Below, piece after piece: positions 61,458 to 64,000 of a DNA stretch of 64,000 nt. The notes under the pieces were generated by a model. It did no database searches. It saw only the letters and a program-made list of their open reading frames with translations, and was not told the origin of the DNA. Positions within the stretch are counted from its first letter, which is position 1, and every line of letters starts with the position of its first letter. The DNA is from Cyclobacteriaceae bacterium (lineage in GTDB: Bacteria > Bacteroidota > Bacteroidia > Cytophagales > Cyclobacteriaceae): contig CP075525.1 of assembly GCA_025808415.1 (NCBI GenBank), forward strand, positions 1,597,501 to 1,661,500. The letters are read 5' to 3'. The position numbers were made by a program, and so were the translations under genes.

Positions 61458-62762
61458 ATGACCATTGAGTTGAACAATCCAAAAACAGTACGCGCCTGGT
61501 ACATGTACGATTGGGCAAATTCTGTTTATTCACTGGTAATAACCTCATCCATCTTCCCGATTTATTATAAGGCAGTAGCGGTTTCAGGTGATGGTGATAA
61601 TGTCAGGTTTTTTGGGTTTACCATTAAAAATTCGGTATTGTATTCTTATGCGCTTTCGTTTTCCTTTCTGGTAGTGGCTGCCATGCTGCCTTTATTATCG
61701 GGTGTTGCAGATTATACCGGGCGCAAGAAATTTTTCATGAAAGTATTTGTCGCAATTGGTAGCCTGTCGTGTATGGGATTATACTTTTTTAAGGACATCA
61801 ATACATTGGAATGGGGGATTTTCTGTTCCATTATGGCGAGTATTGGGTTTTCCGGAAGCCTTGTGTTTTACAATGCTTTTTTACCCGAAATCGTTACAGA
61901 AGACCGGTACGATATGGTAAGTGCCAAAGGCTTTTCGATGGGTTATTATGGCAGCGTTATCCTTATGGTTATCTGCATGGTCCTGATTTTGAATTATGCA
62001 GCTTTTGGTTTTAGTACAGAGGGTTTTGCAACCCGGTTCTCTTTTCTTTTGGTGGGTACCTGGTGGATGGGTTTCTCGATGATTACGTTTGCGGTGCTGC
62101 CTGAAAATCCACACGGAAAAAATCCAGGTAGTAAAATCTGGACAAAAGGATATTACGAAGTGGTGAAGGTATGGCAGAGTTTGAAGGAATCACCCGATAT
62201 GAAACGTTTCCTGACTTCGTTTTTCTTTTACAACATGGGTGTGCAAACAGTTATGTACCTGGCCACGTTATTCGGTACCGATGTACTTCACCTGGATACC
62301 GGAAAACTTATCGCCACCATATTGCTCATCCAGTTAGTGGCTTCATTGGGAGCGTGGCTATTTGCACGGGTATCAAAAGCACGGGGAAACAAAGCCGCGT
62401 TGGCTATTATGATTGTTATTTGGGTGATAGTTTGCCTGGCGGCTTATGTGATAGCAAACGAAATACAGTTTTATGTTCTGGCTGCCGTGGTGGGCATGAT
62501 CATGGGGGGGATCCAGTCCTTGTCGCGGGCTACCTATTCCAAACTTATACCTGAAAACACAATCGATCACGCATCGTACTTTAGCTTTTATGATGTTACC
62601 TACAATCTTTCTATAGTGTTAGGAACATTTTCGTACGGATTGATTAACCACATAACCGGCAGTATGCGCAACAGTGCATTGGCATTGGCCCTGTATTTTA
62701 TCATTGGGCTTATTGTACTGAGCCGGATCAAAGCCCGCGATGTATCAGCACCTACAACTTAA
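61458..62762 (+). CDS. MFS transporter, UMF1/Atg22-like
   Basis: 434 aa with about 12 membrane segments. The N-terminal KTVRAWYMYDWANSVYSLVI is the mark of the UMF1 (vacuole effluxer Atg22-like) group, and GMIMGGIQSLSRATYSKLIP follows. By family a small-molecule exporter, possibly of amino acids; substrate unknown. It overlaps the convergent amn gene by 4 nt. Confidence 0.9.
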   Translation: MTIELNNPKTVRAWYMYDWANSVYSLVITSSIFPIYYKAVAVSGDGDNVRFFGFTIKNSVLYSYALSFSFLVVAAMLPLLSGVADYTGRKKFFMKVFVAIGSLSCMGLYFFKDINTLEWGIFCSIMASIGFSGSLVFYNAFLPEIVTEDRYDMVSAKGFSMGYYGSVILMVICMVLILNYAAFGFSTEGFATRFSFLLVGTWWMGFSMITFAVLPENPHGKNPGSKIWTKGYYEVVKVWQSLKESPDMKRFLTSFFFYNMGVQTVMYLATLFGTDVLHLDTGKLIATILLIQLVASLGAWLFARVSKARGNKAALAIMIVIWVIVCLAAYVIANEIQFYVLAAVVGMIMGGIQSLSRATYSKLIPENTIDHASYFSFYDVTYNLSIVLGTFSYGLINHITGSMRNSALALALYFIIGLIVLSRIKARDVSAPTT

Positions 62763-63529
62763 TAGCGGAGGTGCTTAACTGTCATGCCGTTATTGATGAG
62801 TTGACGCAAAGAGTCGATCCCGATTTTTAAATGTTGGTTAACGAAGTTGGTGGTAACCACATGATCGCTGACATCAGTCTTAACACCTTCGGGCACCATA
62901 GGCTGATCGGAAACCAGCAATAAGGCCCCAGCTGGTATTTTGTTATAAAATGCAGTTGAAAAAATAGTTGCCGTTTCCATGTCAATGGCCTGTGCCCGAA
63001 TTTTCCTCAGGTAGGTTTTAAAATCTTCATCCCATTCCCAAACCCTGCGGTTGGTTGTGTATACTGTGCCCGTCCAATAATCCTGGTTGTAGTCACGAAT
63101 AGTTGTTGAAATAGCTTTTTGAAGGGCAAACGAAGGAAGCGCAGGAACTTCGGGAGGGAAGTAATCGGTAGAGGTACCCTCGCCCCGTATAGCCGCAATG
63201 GGCAGGATTAAATCCCCGATATCGTTTTTCTTTTTAAGCCCACCACACTTTCCAAGAAAAAGGGCTGCTTTAGGTTTTATGGCACTCAGGCAATCCATTA
63301 CCGTGGCGGCATTGGGACTACCCATACCAAAGTTTATAATGGTTATGCCCTCGGCTGTAGCATTGCGCATGGGTTTATCCAGGCCAACAATTGGCACGTT
63401 ATGCCACTCGGCAAACATTTTAACGTAGTTATCAAAATTGGTTAGCAAAATGTATTCGCCAAATTTATCCAGCGGCTGACCGGTGTAGCGCGGCAACCAA
63501 TTCTCTACAATTTCCTGTTTGGTCTTCAT
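62759..63529 (-). CDS. amn: AMP nucleosidase
   Basis: 256 aa. A nucleoside phosphorylase fold with NFGMGSPNAATVMDCL, LGKCGGLKKKNDIGDLI and the base-binding IDMETATIFSTAF. The length (about 258) is that of the short Bacteroidota form. It splits AMP into adenine and ribose 5-phosphate. It starts next to the divergent HsdR_N gene with 19 nt between starts. Confidence 0.88.
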   Translation of the reverse strand: MKTKQEIVENWLPRYTGQPLDKFGEYILLTNFDNYVKMFAEWHNVPIVGLDKPMRNATAEGITIINFGMGSPNAATVMDCLSAIKPKAALFLGKCGGLKKKNDIGDLILPIAAIRGEGTSTDYFPPEVPALPSFALQKAISTTIRDYNQDYWTGTVYTTNRRVWEWDEDFKTYLRKIRAQAIDMETATIFSTAFYNKIPAGALLLVSDQPMVPEGVKTDVSDHVVTTNFVNQHLKIGIDSLRQLINNGMTVKHLRY

Positions 63530-63548
63530 ATCTTCGTTACTTTATGCT

Positions 63549-63986
63549 ATGGTAAAACTCAACCTTCCTACGTTTAACTACAAGCTAAAAAAAGCTGATG
63601 GAAAAGTATGGATTTTTGACGGGATCCGGAAAAAGTTTGTAGTGCTGACACCCGAAGAGTGGGTCAGGCAACATTTTATAAACTACCTTACCCATGAGCT
63701 TTTGTATCCTAAGGCTTTGATAAAAATTGAAGGTGGACTGCGCTACAATCAACTTTCCAAGCGCAGCGATATTGTAATATTTAACAGGACTGGAAAACCC
63801 TGGATGGTTATTGAGTGCAAAGCACCCGAAATAGAAATAGACACACAAGTTGCACTACAAGTATCTGCTTATAATTTTACGCTTAAAGCTTCGTACGTAG
63901 TTATTACAAACGGATTGCGTCATCTCTGCTTTGAGATGGCCAGCGAAATAAAGTCTCTTCCGGAACTACCGGAATTTCCGGCTTAG
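63549..63986 (+). CDS. Type I restriction R-protein N-terminal-domain (HSDR_N) protein
   Basis: 145 aa from the ATG at 63549; a longer in-frame start overlaps amn. It has a PD-(D/E)xK-like core: GLRYNQLSKRSDIVIFNRTG and then WMVIECKAPEIEI (D...ECK). It is a stand-alone form of the HsdR N-terminal nuclease domain; no hsdM or hsdS is nearby. Such orphan proteins are common in Bacteroidota and are not proof of a restriction system. Confidence 0.82.
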   Translation: MVKLNLPTFNYKLKKADGKVWIFDGIRKKFVVLTPEEWVRQHFINYLTHELLYPKALIKIEGGLRYNQLSKRSDIVIFNRTGKPWMVIECKAPEIEIDTQVALQVSAYNFTLKASYVVITNGLRHLCFEMASEIKSLPELPEFPA

Positions 63987-64000
63987 AGGAATTTCTTTAC

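Noticed and set aside
63549..63986. Part of a type I restriction system
   Set aside because: No methylase or specificity gene is visible and the protein is a complete 145-aa stand-alone domain. The window ends soon after, so this is not certain.

Overview
The window looks like the chromosome of a Bacteroidota bacterium, most likely in the order Cytophagales. The evidence is an IPExxxVDY-family protein between acpP and pyk, PorV-like and POTRA/barrel outer-membrane proteins, a Lgt with the long insertion often seen in this phylum, DUF2911 and head-GIN (DUF2807) proteins, an AMP nucleosidase, an ExbB-x-ExbD-ExbD operon and AT-rich start regions without clear Shine-Dalgarno boxes. The order-level placement is inference from gene content.

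Layout. 1-4.9 kb: the end of a MacB-type permease, a TolC-like channel, a neutral-ceramidase-like protein, an SDR and a GNAT. 4.9-7.3 kb: a YfhO-type membrane protein. 7.4-13.2 kb: a molybdenum cofactor cluster (moaA, moaD, moaE, mobA, moaC, moeA) that also holds a small Moco-oxidoreductase-like protein and a potassium channel overlapping moaC and mobA. 13.2-19.3 kb: a K+/Na+:H+ antiporter, ffh, DUF2911 and a RimB/RimK/AstE-like trio. 19.3-28.7 kb: DUF2807, outer-membrane proteins, lgt, nadE and rnc. 28.8-36.9 kb: fabF, acpP, pyk, a universal stress protein, an NFACT protein, a metallohydrolase and miaA. 37-50 kb: surface-glycan functions (glycosyltransferases, flippase, methyltransferases, polysaccharide deacetylase) with ruvC and a SpoIIE-type phosphatase. 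50-52 kb: tatD, ansA and tRNA-Ser(GGA). 58.9-64 kb: an ExbB/ExbD energiser operon, an MFS transporter, amn and an HsdR_N-like protein.

The accessory region is 52.1-58.9 kb: a 6.74 kb integrated element in the 3' end of tRNA-Ser(GGA). It encodes a tyrosine recombinase, a 173-aa protein of unknown role, an AlpA/excisionase-like HTH protein, a primase-polymerase/RepA-type helicase, a lone HK97-fold major capsid protein and three small proteins. It has no portal, protease, large terminase or tail gene, so it resembles a phage satellite that carries only a capsid gene.

The most unusual signal is a 72-nt composite site present three times at exactly the same geometry: two TAGTAAC repeats 12 nt apart, then 35 nt, then an 18-nt core CGGAGA-N6-TCTCCG. 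One copy is the left attachment site. The other two lie inside the element between its transcription units and have different 6-nt spacers. The right end has the same core and three arm repeats. The element therefore looks like three cassettes separated by integrase-type sites. It also carries an iteron-like repeat array at the end of the primase gene, a three-stem-loop region before the capsid gene and a palindromic operator before the HTH gene.
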